From the NCBI RefSeq assembly GCF_017873565.1, contig NZ_JAGGKH010000007.1:163051-227050 (forward strand): a stretch of DNA of 64,000 bases. The letters run 5' to 3'. A program made the position numbers and the translations under genes. The notes below the pieces were generated by a model. The model had not been told where the DNA came from. It ran no database searches and saw only the letters and a program-made list of their open reading frames with translations. Below are positions 45,578 through 55,049 of this stretch, piece after piece. This stretch comes from Lederbergia galactosidilytica (lineage in GTDB: Bacteria; Bacillota; Bacilli; Bacillales; Bacillaceae_C). The first letter of the stretch is position 1; every line of letters starts with the position of its first letter.

Positions 45578-45901
45578 CTATTTTACTTTTTCACCAAAAA
45601 CGATATGCCAATGTAAATGCTTGGAATCTTGATATGCACCGAGGTTAGTAATGACACGGCAAGCGCCATGCTCTCTTTCAATTTTGGTTGCAACCTTCTG
45701 TACTACTCCCATTAATTCTAATAATAATTTCTGGTCCTCTATGGTCGTCAAAGATGGAATATGCTTTTTGGGGATTGCTACAATATGAACTTCATAAAAT
45801 GGTTTTGTATGATAGTAAGCTAAGACATTCTCTGTTTCATAAACTTTCTCTACTTGTGTATTTCCACTTAAAACTTCATCACAATAAAAATCACTCGTCA
45901 T
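45578..45901 (-). CDS. HIT family hydrolase
   Basis: This 107-residue protein of the histidine-triad superfamily has the motif HLHWHIVFG near the C terminus and PFYEVHIVAIPKKHIPSL before it. HIT proteins hydrolyse nucleoside phosphoramidates or dinucleotides. Its ATG is one base beyond the stop of the Nudix gene, so translation is coupled. Two nucleotide-cleaning enzymes are thus co-produced. Confidence 0.9.
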   Translation of the reverse strand: MTSDFYCDEVLSGNTQVEKVYETENVLAYYHTKPFYEVHIVAIPKKHIPSLTTIEDQKLLLELMGVVQKVATKIEREHGACRVITNLGAYQDSKHLHWHIVFGEKVK

Positions 45902-45902
45902 T

Positions 45903-46385
45903 TTATTTCCTCTCCTTTACAGCCAATCTTGTTTTTAGTTGATAATTTGGCTTCATTTCCCATGTCTCATAGGGTACAAAATTGGTTGCCCTGATCGCAT
46001 CAAGTGTACGAGACCTTTGTTGTGGGCGAGTAATATACTGATCAATATTTTCTTCACTAATCGCTATATAACGGACTTCAATAATCTCTTCCGGTTGAGG
46101 GGTTATTTCCCCGCCGACATACTCCCCTCTAAAGACTACACCTAACGTAGCTTTCGTTTGATTAAAATAAAGTCCCGTTACACCAATTGGTCGAATCGTT
46201 ACCCCTGTCTCTTCTTGAACCTCCCGACAAACAGCTTCATCTAATGGTTCGGCCACCTCAACATTTCCACCCGGCATTTCCCATGTTTCTGACCGCCAAT
46301 GTGTTCGTACGAGTAAAACTTCGCCCATTTCATTTGTCACATACGCTGATACTGCAATTGTTTGTTTTGGTGATGCATAGGTCAA
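45903..46385 (-). CDS. Nudix hydrolase 2
   Basis: This 160-residue protein has the Nudix box GGNVEVAEPLDEAVCREVQE followed by ETGV, and WEMPGG before it. The start is TTG behind GAGGGGGTT. It resembles the first Nudix protein in layout but is not a close copy. It lies in a tight four-gene run: HAD hydrolase, small membrane protein, Nudix, HIT. Confidence 0.87.
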   Translation of the reverse strand: MTYASPKQTIAVSAYVTNEMGEVLLVRTHWRSETWEMPGGNVEVAEPLDEAVCREVQEETGVTIRPIGVTGLYFNQTKATLGVVFRGEYVGGEITPQPEEIIEVRYIAISEENIDQYITRPQQRSRTLDAIRATNFVPYETWEMKPNYQLKTRLAVKERK

Positions 46386-46399
46386 CTTTTAACCCCCTC

Positions 46400-46549
46400 T
46401 TACCTTTTATTTCGAAAAAAGCCCATAGCGATAAAACCTACCCCAAGACCGATCAACGAACCTGCACCTGTTTTATCAAATAAAATTCCCAAACCAACAC
46501 CAAGGATGATACAGCCAATAAAAACGACACCACCGCTTTCATATTTCAT
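46400..46549 (-). CDS. Small 49-residue membrane protein
   Basis: A short gene lies between the HAD and Nudix genes, with gaps of 20 and 14 bp. The ATG at 46549 follows AAGGAGAG at eight bases. The product is MKYESGG, a glycine-rich hydrophobic helix (VVFIGCIILGVGLGILF), a short DKTGAGS turn, a second helix (LIGLGVGFIAMGFF) and a basic RNKR tail. The two-helix hairpin, the ribosome binding site and the tight operon packing support a real gene. I do not recognise a family. Confidence 0.75.
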   Translation of the reverse strand: MKYESGGVVFIGCIILGVGLGILFDKTGAGSLIGLGVGFIAMGFFRNKR

Positions 46550-46569
46550 TCCGGTCACTCTCCTTGATA

Positions 46570-47271
46570 TTATCCCTCTATTAAAATCTCTTTTACCTCT
46601 TGTAGATGTTCAATTGTATAAGTTGGACGCATTTCTTTTTCAAGCAAAAGCCCTTTTGGATTATAAAAACAAAAATCAATTCCAGCATTAATCGAACCAT
46701 GGTAATCATCATGCAATGAATCACCAATGAACAAGGCTTCCGTATGATGAATATTTAATTGAGCAAGGGCTGTTTCGAATATTTTCTTATCTGGTTTCCA
46801 GTAACCCACTTCATCCGAAATAATCAATTCATCAAAATAATGGGCGATCTTTCCTACTTGGAGTCGGCTTCTTTGCGCTTCTCCGATCCCATTCGATATA
46901 ATCGCAAGCTGATAATTCTCATGTAAATTGGCTAAGAGATCCTGTGCATACTCCTCAAAATGACATGTATGACAAAACAACTTCCAATAACGATTTGCTA
47001 ATGCATTTGATATCGAACAGTCAAGTTCTAATTCTTTTAATGTATCTCTAAAAGAATATTCAAGTACCTCTAATATATGATGTCCCGCTTTATTTCTCTC
47101 GTTCCAATAACGCATATTAATTTTTTGAAAGCTCCCCCAAAATTGTTCCCAAGTAAATGTCTCACTTTGACTAATCTCATGGCCATTTACAGTATTTTGC
47201 ATCGATTCCCATTCACTTGAGGAATAATTGAGCAGCGTATTATCCAAATCAAAAATAACCGCCTTATACAC
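46570..47271 (-). CDS. HAD family hydrolase (YfnB/YjjG-like)
   Basis: This 233-residue haloacid-dehalogenase phosphatase has nucleophile motif FDLDNTLLNY, an alpha-helical cap, motif II IISNGIGEAQ, the lysine in WKPDKKIFE, and motif IV FIGDSLHDDYHGSINAG. It is probably a nucleotide or sugar phosphatase. The start is GTG at 47271 behind AAGGAGCG. It is first in the HAD-small protein-Nudix-HIT unit. Confidence 0.87.
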   Translation of the reverse strand: MYKAVIFDLDNTLLNYSSSEWESMQNTVNGHEISQSETFTWEQFWGSFQKINMRYWNERNKAGHHILEVLEYSFRDTLKELELDCSISNALANRYWKLFCHTCHFEEYAQDLLANLHENYQLAIISNGIGEAQRSRLQVGKIAHYFDELIISDEVGYWKPDKKIFETALAQLNIHHTEALFIGDSLHDDYHGSINAGIDFCFYNPKGLLLEKEMRPTYTIEHLQEVKEILIEG

Positions 47272-47328
47272 CTAACCACGCTCCTTTCACAGTTTTCACT
47301 CTTAGTATACACTAGAAAGGAAAGTAAA

Positions 47329-48660
47329 TTAGATATATTCAGAAAATTCCTTAGTGTTTTCCTGAGATTTTAAAGGAGCAGTCTCTTTACTTACTTTTAT
47401 CACATTAAATAGAACGACTAACAAACCAGTCAGCTCACCAACGGAAATGGAAGCGGCACCGATAATACCATTCCAATGCGGGAAAAACGCTACGAAAAAA
47501 ATGAGACAAATAACGACTGTTACTAAATTTGCGATTTGCCCAACGAGCATTTTTTTCGTTCTCTTTTTAAGCATTAAATAACCATTTAAAAAGTCTACCC
47601 AAGGAAATAATAAAGCGCGGAAAAGGAAATAAGTCAGTACTAGAATTGTCACGTTTGATAATGATGGATCGGCCCCCATAATGACTTTCATGAACCATGG
47701 CCCCACCTTTGTTAGACATAAAATTCCTAATAGTAAAGTTGGAATTAAACTAATAATGATCATAAACCGCAGCACTTTTTCCTTATTTTCATCGTAAAAT
47801 TGCAAAACAATCTGATGAGTAAACATAAAAAAACTTAAAACCAATTGGCAAATACTATAAGCCAAGGCAAATGCAGCGATCCCGACCTCAATATCATTCG
47901 TTTTCGCTAAAAAAGCGTACACAACTGGAATGAGTAATGTCTGAATAACAAAAAAGAAAACTAGCGGGGTATAAAATCCAAGCATTTCCTTTTTTTCAAC
48001 AGCTGGTTCTCTATTATCTTTTTGCTGTCTCAGAAGCCGTTGACCTCTCCAGACACTAATTCCCATTTCTACTAGCATCCCTACTAAAAAAATTAATGCC
48101 CCTACCATGCTTGTTACACGGTCAGTTGCGATAAATAGATAGGCTACAACTAGCATGGCAATCAGGCGAAGCACAACACCAATCGTGATCCATTTTGTTT
48201 CTAATTGATTAATCATAAACCCTTGGTAAATTCCCCGAACCCCTGAAAAAATCACCACAAGAGTAATGACTTTAAATGTTTGAGAAATTGTGTAAACCAT
48301 ATCCTCACTTGCGTTAAAAAAAGTGACAAATAACCAATCTCCTAGTTTGGTATAACTAATTAGTAAACTAATAAAAACAATAATACCTGTTACCTGTAAA
48401 AAAAGAATGGTAATCGTTTTAAAGGAGCTAGGATTTTTTACTAGAGCTGAGCTTGTTTGTCGCAGGCTAATAATGGGCCGTTCAATAATCCCAAATAGTG
48501 AAAAAGCTACAGCATAACAGGCAATAATAAAGGTTGCATTTTCACCCCTACTTAATGTTCCATTGATAATAATATGTGTTAAAGATGTCAAGCTAGATGA
48601 TAACGCTAACGGAATAAAAAAAGCGCTTAGATGTTGGTATGTAAGTTTATTTTTCTTCAA
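47329..48660 (-). CDS. Polytopic exporter-like membrane protein (MOP/MATE superfamily-like)
   Basis: This 443-residue protein has about twelve hydrophobic segments in two similar halves (about 1-200 and 225-430), with short charged loops and a charged C-terminal tail. The overall plan and segments such as PLALSSSLTSLTHIIINGTL resemble MATE or polysaccharide-flippase-like transporters, but no decisive motif is visible. The start is TTG at 48660 with a rather distant GAGGGTG. It is divergent from the catalase gene, with a perfect palindrome in between. Confidence 0.6.
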   Translation of the reverse strand: MKKNKLTYQHLSAFFIPLALSSSLTSLTHIIINGTLSRGENATFIIACYAVAFSLFGIIERPIISLRQTSSALVKNPSSFKTITILFLQVTGIIVFISLLISYTKLGDWLFVTFFNASEDMVYTISQTFKVITLVVIFSGVRGIYQGFMINQLETKWITIGVVLRLIAMLVVAYLFIATDRVTSMVGALIFLVGMLVEMGISVWRGQRLLRQQKDNREPAVEKKEMLGFYTPLVFFFVIQTLLIPVVYAFLAKTNDIEVGIAAFALAYSICQLVLSFFMFTHQIVLQFYDENKEKVLRFMIIISLIPTLLLGILCLTKVGPWFMKVIMGADPSLSNVTILVLTYFLFRALLFPWVDFLNGYLMLKKRTKKMLVGQIANLVTVVICLIFFVAFFPHWNGIIGAASISVGELTGLLVVLFNVIKVSKETAPLKSQENTKEFSEYI

Positions 48661-48738
48661 GGTACTAATAGTAACACCCTCATTTTTCGATACTCGAAAG
48701 ATTTTCTTTGCTTCTCACCTTCAAGTACCTCATTATTT

Positions 48739-48766
48739 TAATAATACTTATTAACAACGTTGTTAA
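48739..48766. promoter_or_regulatory. Candidate operator in the exporter/catalase divergent region
   Basis: TTAACAACGTTGTTAA (48751-48766) is a perfect 16-bp palindrome. Overlapping its left side, TAATAATACTTATTA (48739-48753) matches the PerR box TTATAATNATTATAA at 11 of 14 defined positions. The site lies where -35 regions for both divergent genes could be. The rest of 48661-48930 is AT-rich with no other clear feature. Confidence 0.45.
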
Positions 48767-48930
48767 ATTAAAAAGATTGCTTTATGCTATAGTGTCGTAC
48801 TTTACTCTTTTTAATTATTATATTAAATCAACCTCGCTTTCAGCACATTAAAAATTAAGGACTATTTTCAATCTTTCCGGGAACATTATCTATAGTACTT
48901 ATATTATTCTAAGAAAAGGATGGGAATCAT

Positions 48931-50523
48931 ATGGATAAAGAGCAATCTAATCATGAGACCAATATTGAAAATGACAAAACATTAACCAATCGACAAGGGC
49001 ACCCGGTCACTAACAATCAAGATATTCGCACAGTTGGAAACCGGGGTCCAGCTACGCTAGAGAACTATGATTTTATTGAAAAAATTAGCCATTTTGACCG
49101 AGAACGAATTCCTGAGCGCGTCGTTCATGGCCGCGGCGCTGGAGCACATGGGTATTTTGAGGCGTATGGAACTGCTGGTGATGAACCAATTTCAAAGTAT
49201 ACTCGTGCCAAGCTCTTCCAAGAAAAAGGGAAACGAACTCCAGTATTCGTAAGATTTTCAACCGTAATTCACGGAGGGCATTCTCCTGAAACATTACGCG
49301 ATCCCCGTGGATTTGCCGTTAAATTTTACACTGAAGATGGAAATTGGGATTTAGTTGGAAATAATATTAAAATTTTCTTTATTCGCGATGCCATCAAATT
49401 CCCTGACATGATCCATGCCTTTAAACCTGATCCTATTACCAATGTCCAAGATAGTCAACGTTTTTTTGATTTTTGCTCTAATTCTCCTGAATCTTTTCAC
49501 ATGGTTACATTTATTTATTCCCCTTGGGGCATTCCAGCGAATTATCGGCAGATGCAAGGTTCTGGGGTCAATACGTATAGGTGGATCAACAGTGATGGAA
49601 AAGCCGTATTAGTAAAATACCACTGGGAACCAAAACAAGGCATTAAAAACCTTACCCAAAAGGAAGCAGAAGAAATCCAAGCAAAGAACTTTAACCATGC
49701 CACACAAGACTTATATGATGCTATTGAACGTGGTGATTATCCAGAATGGGAATTATTTGTCCAAATCATGAGTGATAACGAACATCCAGAATTAGACTTT
49801 GATCCATTAGATGATACAAAATTGTGGCCTAATGATCAATTCCCTTGGATTCCCGTTGGAAAAATGGTCTTAAATAAAAATCCTGAAGATTATTTTACTG
49901 AAGTAGAACAAGCCGCATTCGGGACAGGTGTCCTAGTTGATGGTCTGGATTTTTCCGATGATAAAATGTTACAAGGACGGACATTCTCTTATTCAGATAC
50001 TCAACGTTATCGCGTTGGCGCCAACTACTTACAATTACCGATTAATGCGGCAAAAAAGCGAGTTGCTACGAACCAAGAAGGCGGGCAAATGCGTTATGCC
50101 CCTGAACGGGCCCCAGGAAAAAATCCACATATTAATTACGAGCCTTCTATTTTGGGGGGATTGGAAGAAGCGAAACAGCTTGGGAAAGAGCACACTCCCG
50201 AGGTAAAGGGGAAACTTGTGAGAGAGCCGATCAATCGTCCCAATAACACAAAACAAGCAGGGGAAACCTATCGTATGTTTGAAGACTGGGAGAAAGACGA
50301 GTTAATCAGCAATCTTGTCAACGATCTTTCTGGCTGTGATCAACGTATTCAAGATAAAATGATTGCCTTAGCTGAAGAGGCAGATGAAGAGTATGGTCGT
50401 AGATTAAGGGAAGGCCTTGAAAGCATGAAAAAAGAGCATGACGCAAATCCGCTTGGAGCCAAAGATGCTGATAAAGTGTCTAAGGAAACGATGGATGACA
50501 GTCATGATGCTGATCCATATTAG
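48931..50523 (+). CDS. Haem catalase, monofunctional
   Basis: This is a 530-residue catalase that removes hydrogen peroxide. Distal His66 is in [15 protein letters not shown], the catalytic Asn in DLVGNN, and the proximal haem Tyr in [32 protein letters not shown] is the family NADPH/haem segment. The hydrophilic N-terminal tail and acidic C-terminal tail resemble Bacillus catalases of the KatX/KatA type; which paralogue it is remains uncertain. It is monocistronic, with its own terminator. Confidence 0.95.
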   Translation: MDKEQSNHETNIENDKTLTNRQGHPVTNNQDIRTVGNRGPATLENYDFIEKISHFDRERIPERVVHGRGAGAHGYFEAYGTAGDEPISKYTRAKLFQEKGKRTPVFVRFSTVIHGGHSPETLRDPRGFAVKFYTEDGNWDLVGNNIKIFFIRDAIKFPDMIHAFKPDPITNVQDSQRFFDFCSNSPESFHMVTFIYSPWGIPANYRQMQGSGVNTYRWINSDGKAVLVKYHWEPKQGIKNLTQKEAEEIQAKNFNHATQDLYDAIERGDYPEWELFVQIMSDNEHPELDFDPLDDTKLWPNDQFPWIPVGKMVLNKNPEDYFTEVEQAAFGTGVLVDGLDFSDDKMLQGRTFSYSDTQRYRVGANYLQLPINAAKKRVATNQEGGQMRYAPERAPGKNPHINYEPSILGGLEEAKQLGKEHTPEVKGKLVREPINRPNNTKQAGETYRMFEDWEKDELISNLVNDLSGCDQRIQDKMIALAEEADEEYGRRLREGLESMKKEHDANPLGAKDADKVSKETMDDSHDADPY

Positions 50524-50557
50524 AAAGAACTTTTATGAAGCAAGAGAATAAAGCAAC

Positions 50558-50604
50558 AAAAAACGACTCAAAAATTCAGATATTGAATTTCCGAGTCGTT
50601 TTTT
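50558..50604. terminator. Bidirectional terminator catalase/pbuX
   Basis: AAAAAACGACTC and GAGTCGTTTTTT, with an inner AAATTCA/TGAATTT extension, form a long stem between convergent genes. Confidence 0.9.
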
Positions 50605-50608
50605 CTCA

Positions 50609-51913
50609 TTATGCACTTTGTTTTGATGTCACAACCACCGCTTGTTTCCTTTTCCCCGGTAGCATATTAAATAGAATGTTTAAAATAATAGCTGTTATAC
50701 TTCCGGCTACAATTCCATTACTTGTTAAGATTTGTAAGCCCGTTGGTAACGCAGCGAATAAATCAGGTGCTACTGTAACACCAAGACCAATTCCAACAGA
50801 ACAAGCAATGATCATGGAATTTTCCTGAGAGTCCGTAATGATTTTACTAAGCATTTTAATCCCTTGAGATACGACCATTCCAAACATCGCGATCATCGCT
50901 CCACCTAAAACCGATTCTGGGATTATCGTTGTAACAGCAGCAAGCTTAGGTAAAAATCCTAATCCAATCAACATAGTAGCCGTGATAAAAATCACCTTTC
51001 TAGAACGAACACCTGACATTTGGATTAATCCAACATTTTGCGAGAATGTTGTATAAGGAAATGCATTAAAAATTCCACCTATTAGTGATGCTAAACCTTC
51101 TGCTCGGTACCCTTTAGCCAAGTCTTTCTCTGTTAATCTCCGTTCACAAATATCACTAAGTGCAAAGTAAACACCTGATGATTCTACAAGGGATACCATC
51201 GCCACTAATGTCATCGTCAAAATAGCTGACCATTCAAATGTGGGATAACCAAAATAAAAAGGCTGAACCATATGAAAAACAGATGCCTCTCCAACAGGCG
51301 CAAAGCTAACTTTGCCCATGATAATAGCTGCAATCGTTCCAACACCTAGTCCTAATAAAATTGAAATAGCTCGAATAAAACCAGTAGAAAAGCGATAAAT
51401 AAGGATGATTAAAATCAACGTCCCAAATGCGAATGCGATATTGGAAAGCGAACCGAAATCTGCTGCTCCTTGTCCACCACCCATATTTTGAATTGCTACT
51501 GGGATAAGTGTAATTCCAATAATTGTCACGACTGAACCTGTCACAACAGGTGGGAAGAATTTAACCAGTTTGCCGAAGAAACCACCAATAAGGACGATGA
51601 TTACGCCAGAAGCGATAATAGATCCATAAATAGCCGAAACTCCATATTCTCCTCCGATTGCAATAATCGGACCAACAGCTGTAAATGTACAGCCGAGCAC
51701 AACAGGTAATCCAATTCCTGTAAATCGATTGCTAAATAGCTGTAAAATCGTCGCAATTCCGCACATTAAAATATCAATAGATACTAAATAAGTCAATTGT
51801 GTTGGATTTAATTGCAAAGCTTTCCCGATCGTTAGAGGGACTATAATCGCTCCTGCATACATAGCTAATAAATGCTGAATACCTAGTGTTGTCGACTTTA
51901 ATGCATCCTTCAT
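50609..51913 (-). CDS. pbuX: Xanthine permease
   Basis: This 434-residue NCS2-family purine transporter has about fourteen hydrophobic segments. The family motifs are GLPVVLGCTFTAVGPI, the conserved Gln/Glu-bearing ALVESSGVYFALSD-like region and FNAFPYTTFSQNVGLIQMSG. Its ATG directly abuts the xpt stop, so the two are translationally coupled and share the guanine riboswitch, as in B. subtilis. Confidence 0.96.
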   Translation of the reverse strand: MKDALKSTTLGIQHLLAMYAGAIIVPLTIGKALQLNPTQLTYLVSIDILMCGIATILQLFSNRFTGIGLPVVLGCTFTAVGPIIAIGGEYGVSAIYGSIIASGVIIVLIGGFFGKLVKFFPPVVTGSVVTIIGITLIPVAIQNMGGGQGAADFGSLSNIAFAFGTLILIILIYRFSTGFIRAISILLGLGVGTIAAIIMGKVSFAPVGEASVFHMVQPFYFGYPTFEWSAILTMTLVAMVSLVESSGVYFALSDICERRLTEKDLAKGYRAEGLASLIGGIFNAFPYTTFSQNVGLIQMSGVRSRKVIFITATMLIGLGFLPKLAAVTTIIPESVLGGAMIAMFGMVVSQGIKMLSKIITDSQENSMIIACSVGIGLGVTVAPDLFAALPTGLQILTSNGIVAGSITAIILNILFNMLPGKRKQAVVVTSKQSA

Positions 51914-52519
<606 letters not shown>

Positions 52520-52538
52520 TTACAATAAATAAAAAAAT

Positions 52539-52743
52539 AAAAACCCATAAACCTTGCTTCCCGAATATGAATGGGAGCAAAGCCTTTGGGTTTTCACAAT
52601 TCAAAAGGAAAAAGAAAACACGCCTAACGGCTCACGTTTTCTTCAAAGCTTTGCACCCATAGTCGATTTATTTACGGTAAATCGGTAGAAACTTACAGGC
52701 CATATCCCTGTGATTATATGAGTGTACTATAATGTTGTCGAAT
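52539..52743 (-). promoter_or_regulatory. Guanine riboswitch with readable antiterminator and terminator
   Basis: The aptamer (52724-52654, minus) starts CACTCATATAATC and ends CGACTATGGGTG. The J3/1 sequence GACTATG with C at the specificity position indicates guanine/hypoxanthine. GGGTGCAAAGCTTTG (52660-52646) can pair with CAAAGGCTTTGCTCCC (52589-52574) as antiterminator. In the other state AAAACCCAAAGGC.. pairs with ..TTATGGGTTTT as terminator, followed by a U-run. A separate small GAAAAC/GTTTTC hairpin sits in the antiterminator loop. Confidence 0.95.
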
Positions 52744-52749
52744 AATGTA

Positions 52750-52777
52750 ATTATAGCATGTTATCGGCAATTTTCAA
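52750..52777 (-). promoter_or_regulatory. xpt-pbuX promoter
   Basis: TTGAAA (52777-52772), 16 bp, TATAAT (52755-52750). Start is predicted near 52743, just upstream of the aptamer. The 145 bp beyond it (52780-52922) show no feature. Confidence 0.65.
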
Positions 52778-52922
52778 TGTAAAATCTTGCTATTAGCAAC
52801 TTTTTTATACGCTCGGGATGACTAAGTGTTTCCAAAAGGAATGTGTAAGGTTTAGCAAATAAACGATGCCTTCCTTTTCGAAACTGTGTTGTGCTTGCCA
52901 CTGCCGATCAGAAATCCCGATT

Positions 52923-53605
52923 TTAAGGGTTCGTTACAAAGATGTCTACTTGCCACTGTTCCCTTATATTAGATAATGAATACTCCCCATAAGGTAATCT
53001 ATCCTTTAATTGGTTGACTGTGTCTTGAAATATAGTCGGCGACATTTCTTCTACATGAAGACTTACATAATAATGAGCCGGAGCATTATTCACAATGTCC
53101 TTCCATTTCTCAACCGTCTTTTCTATCTTTTGAACGGTCGCACCCCTTGGTAGGTCTACTTGATTACTAAAATCGGAATAAGCAAACGTCCCTATATTCT
53201 CAATTTCTTCCTCGGCAAAATAATCTAACAGAACCCCCTTTATCCCTTCTAAGTCTATTCCTTCAGAGAAATACGTTTGAGCGTAATCCTCCGCTATACT
53301 CGGTGCTTCGACTGCCCCCTTTTCTGGACTTTTATAATCAATCCTTACTTTACTTTTAAAGGGAATAGCTTCTTCCCCCGTATATTGAAAAGTAAATTCA
53401 TAAGAATGAGGAGCAAAGGCTTCTCCTGCTGCCCCTTTGTTTGTTATTTTATATTTCGTATAATCCCTTATACCAAATAACTGCAATTGTGTTTCGATCG
53501 CTTCTTTAATATCTTTTTCACGTTCATTATATACATCATTCGCTTTACACCCACTTAGTAAAAAGCGGCTAAAATAATAAAAATCCAACTAGTGCGTTTT
53601 AACAT
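52923..53605 (-). pseudogene. Putative lipoprotein with frameshifted signal peptide
   Basis: The ATG at 53605, behind AAGGAGGGGAAATA, encodes MLKRTSWIFIILAAF, then reads into a stop at 53555. The next frame continues LLSGCKANDVYNERE and runs to 52923. One more T in the T5 run (A5 on the plus strand, 53560-53564) would join them into a lipoprotein of about 226 residues with lipobox LLSGC. The mature part is acidic and soluble; I recognise no family. It overlaps the preceding gene by one base (TAATG). Either a real mutation, slippage switch or a sequencing error. Confidence 0.75.
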
Positions 53606-54688
53606 TATTTCCCCTCCTTATGGAGTTGAAATGTATCAGGAGATTTACTGATGGCTTCAAATTGTGAATCATAAATGGGGCCAAATGAATATGAAAATGA
53701 TTCCGCCTTCTTCCATTCCCGTTCATCTACAATAAAAACAAGGTACTGGGTTGTCATTTCATCTTTTTTATTTAATACAGTAAAGTTTCCATATGTACCA
53801 AGAGAACGGACATCTCTGTATACTTCGCCATTCATTTCCATAGTGGGTAATGACAGAAAGAATAAGTTCTGATTACCTAAAAAGCGAATCGAAACTTTAA
53901 AAGTTAAAGCAATTTTACCAGGTGGTATATCAGTCAAAACATTATCTTTAGTACTATGAATTTCTGATTCAAGTAATCGAGCAACTTCGACACCATGTAA
54001 AGTGAAAGCAGCAATATCATTCATTTCTTTCTTCTGTTCTAGTTCCATTAAGGTAAGTCGTTCTTTTTGAAAAATCGCATCCTTTTGAATCCGATCCGGA
54101 TAACTTCCAGGCTGGAAGTCTCGCATGATATTCAACCCTTCCTCTGAAGTGGGGAGATTATGCTCCTCCCTCTTCGGAACACCATCGTTCATAAAAGTTG
54201 TCAATTGTACGACCTTTACATCTTCCAATGGGATAGCATTATTCCGTGGTACAAAGGTTAGTTGTAGTTCCTTCGTTTCTCTCGGTTGAAGTTCAAACTC
54301 TTTTTCATCCAGTATCAGAGTAACTTTTAACTAAAGAGAATTCGGTCTGCCCTGTCACCGTTGTCAAATTCGGTATTGAAAAAGATAAAGGCTCATCCTT
54401 CGCACGAACTTTTATCTGAAGCGTAAGAAAGGTTGTATTTTCTATTGAATCATAAGTCACTTCCTCTTTCTTTGAATCACCAACACGAATAAGTTGCAAT
54501 TGATCGACAGCGACATAGTTGCCTTTCTTCGCTGTAATGGTGTCCTCTCCTTCATAAATAACAGTTGCATCTCCATAATCACTTGCCTTGAAATTAGGTG
54601 TTAAAAAAGTTTCTTTTGCCATACTTATACTAGAACTTCCGAGCAATAGAAGCAAAAGTAACACTACTGTATAGCTAAGCCTTTTCAC
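53605..54688 (-). pseudogene. Putative secreted protein split by a one-base frameshift
   Basis: GTG at 54688, behind GAAGGAAG, starts a signal peptide (VVLLLLLLLGSSSISMA) and about 127 residues ending SLVKSYSDTG with a stop at 54305. The other frame carries on with KVTLILDEKEFEL and runs 230 more residues to 53605. Removing one A from the A4 run (54325-54328) gives SLVKVTLILDEKEFEL and one protein of about 360 residues. The N-terminal part is beta-rich, like DUF4352-type immunoglobulin folds, but I do not recognise the family. Confidence 0.72.
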
Positions 54689-54718
54689 TTATATCAACTT
54701 CCTTCTCTGAAAAGTAAC

Positions 54719-54825
54719 TTAATGGTTTATACGTTTTAGGATATTAAAAGTTTCTTTTGCAGCTGCTAAAATCAACGGTTGTGAGAATTTCTTTTTTTGT
54801 TTCTATGAGTGTGCTCATTGGCCAT
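54719..54825 (-). pseudogene. Small basic peptide gene with a frameshift
   Basis: The ATG at 54825 has an excellent AGGAGGAG. It reads MANEHTHRNKKRNSHNR and stops after 17 codons. With one more A in the A7 run (54792-54798) it continues KKFSQPLILAAAKETFNI, then LKRINH and a stop at 54719, giving 35 residues and ending 30 bp before the next gene. The rest of 54689-55049 holds no other gene. Confidence 0.45.
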
Positions 54826-55013
54826 TTTGGTCTCCTCCTACAACGGAAATGGTTGCGCAGGACCTGCTCCTGACTTTCATATGATCTTTGAGATTCTTAT
54901 GTTCGACCCCATGTAGATGGTTCGCCAAATTCCCCATAATCTTAATTTATAATCGTTTCTTGTTTTTACACGTTTTTAGACGATGATGACATATATCGCT
55001 CCATTCCTTTATT

Positions 55014-55048
55014 AAAAAAAGCGCGGGCGCTCGATGCACCCACGCTTT
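55014..55048 (-). terminator. Terminator of thrS
   Basis: AAAGCGTGGGTGC pairs (with two T-G pairs) with GCGCCCGCGCTTT around ATCGA, followed by a T-run, directly after the thrS stop. Confidence 0.9.
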
Positions 55049-55049
55049 G

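Noticed and set aside
52726..52731. TATAGT directly before the guanine aptamer as the xpt -10 box
   Set aside because: Transcription would start inside P1; TTGAAA-16-TATAAT at 52777-52750 places the start just upstream of the aptamer.
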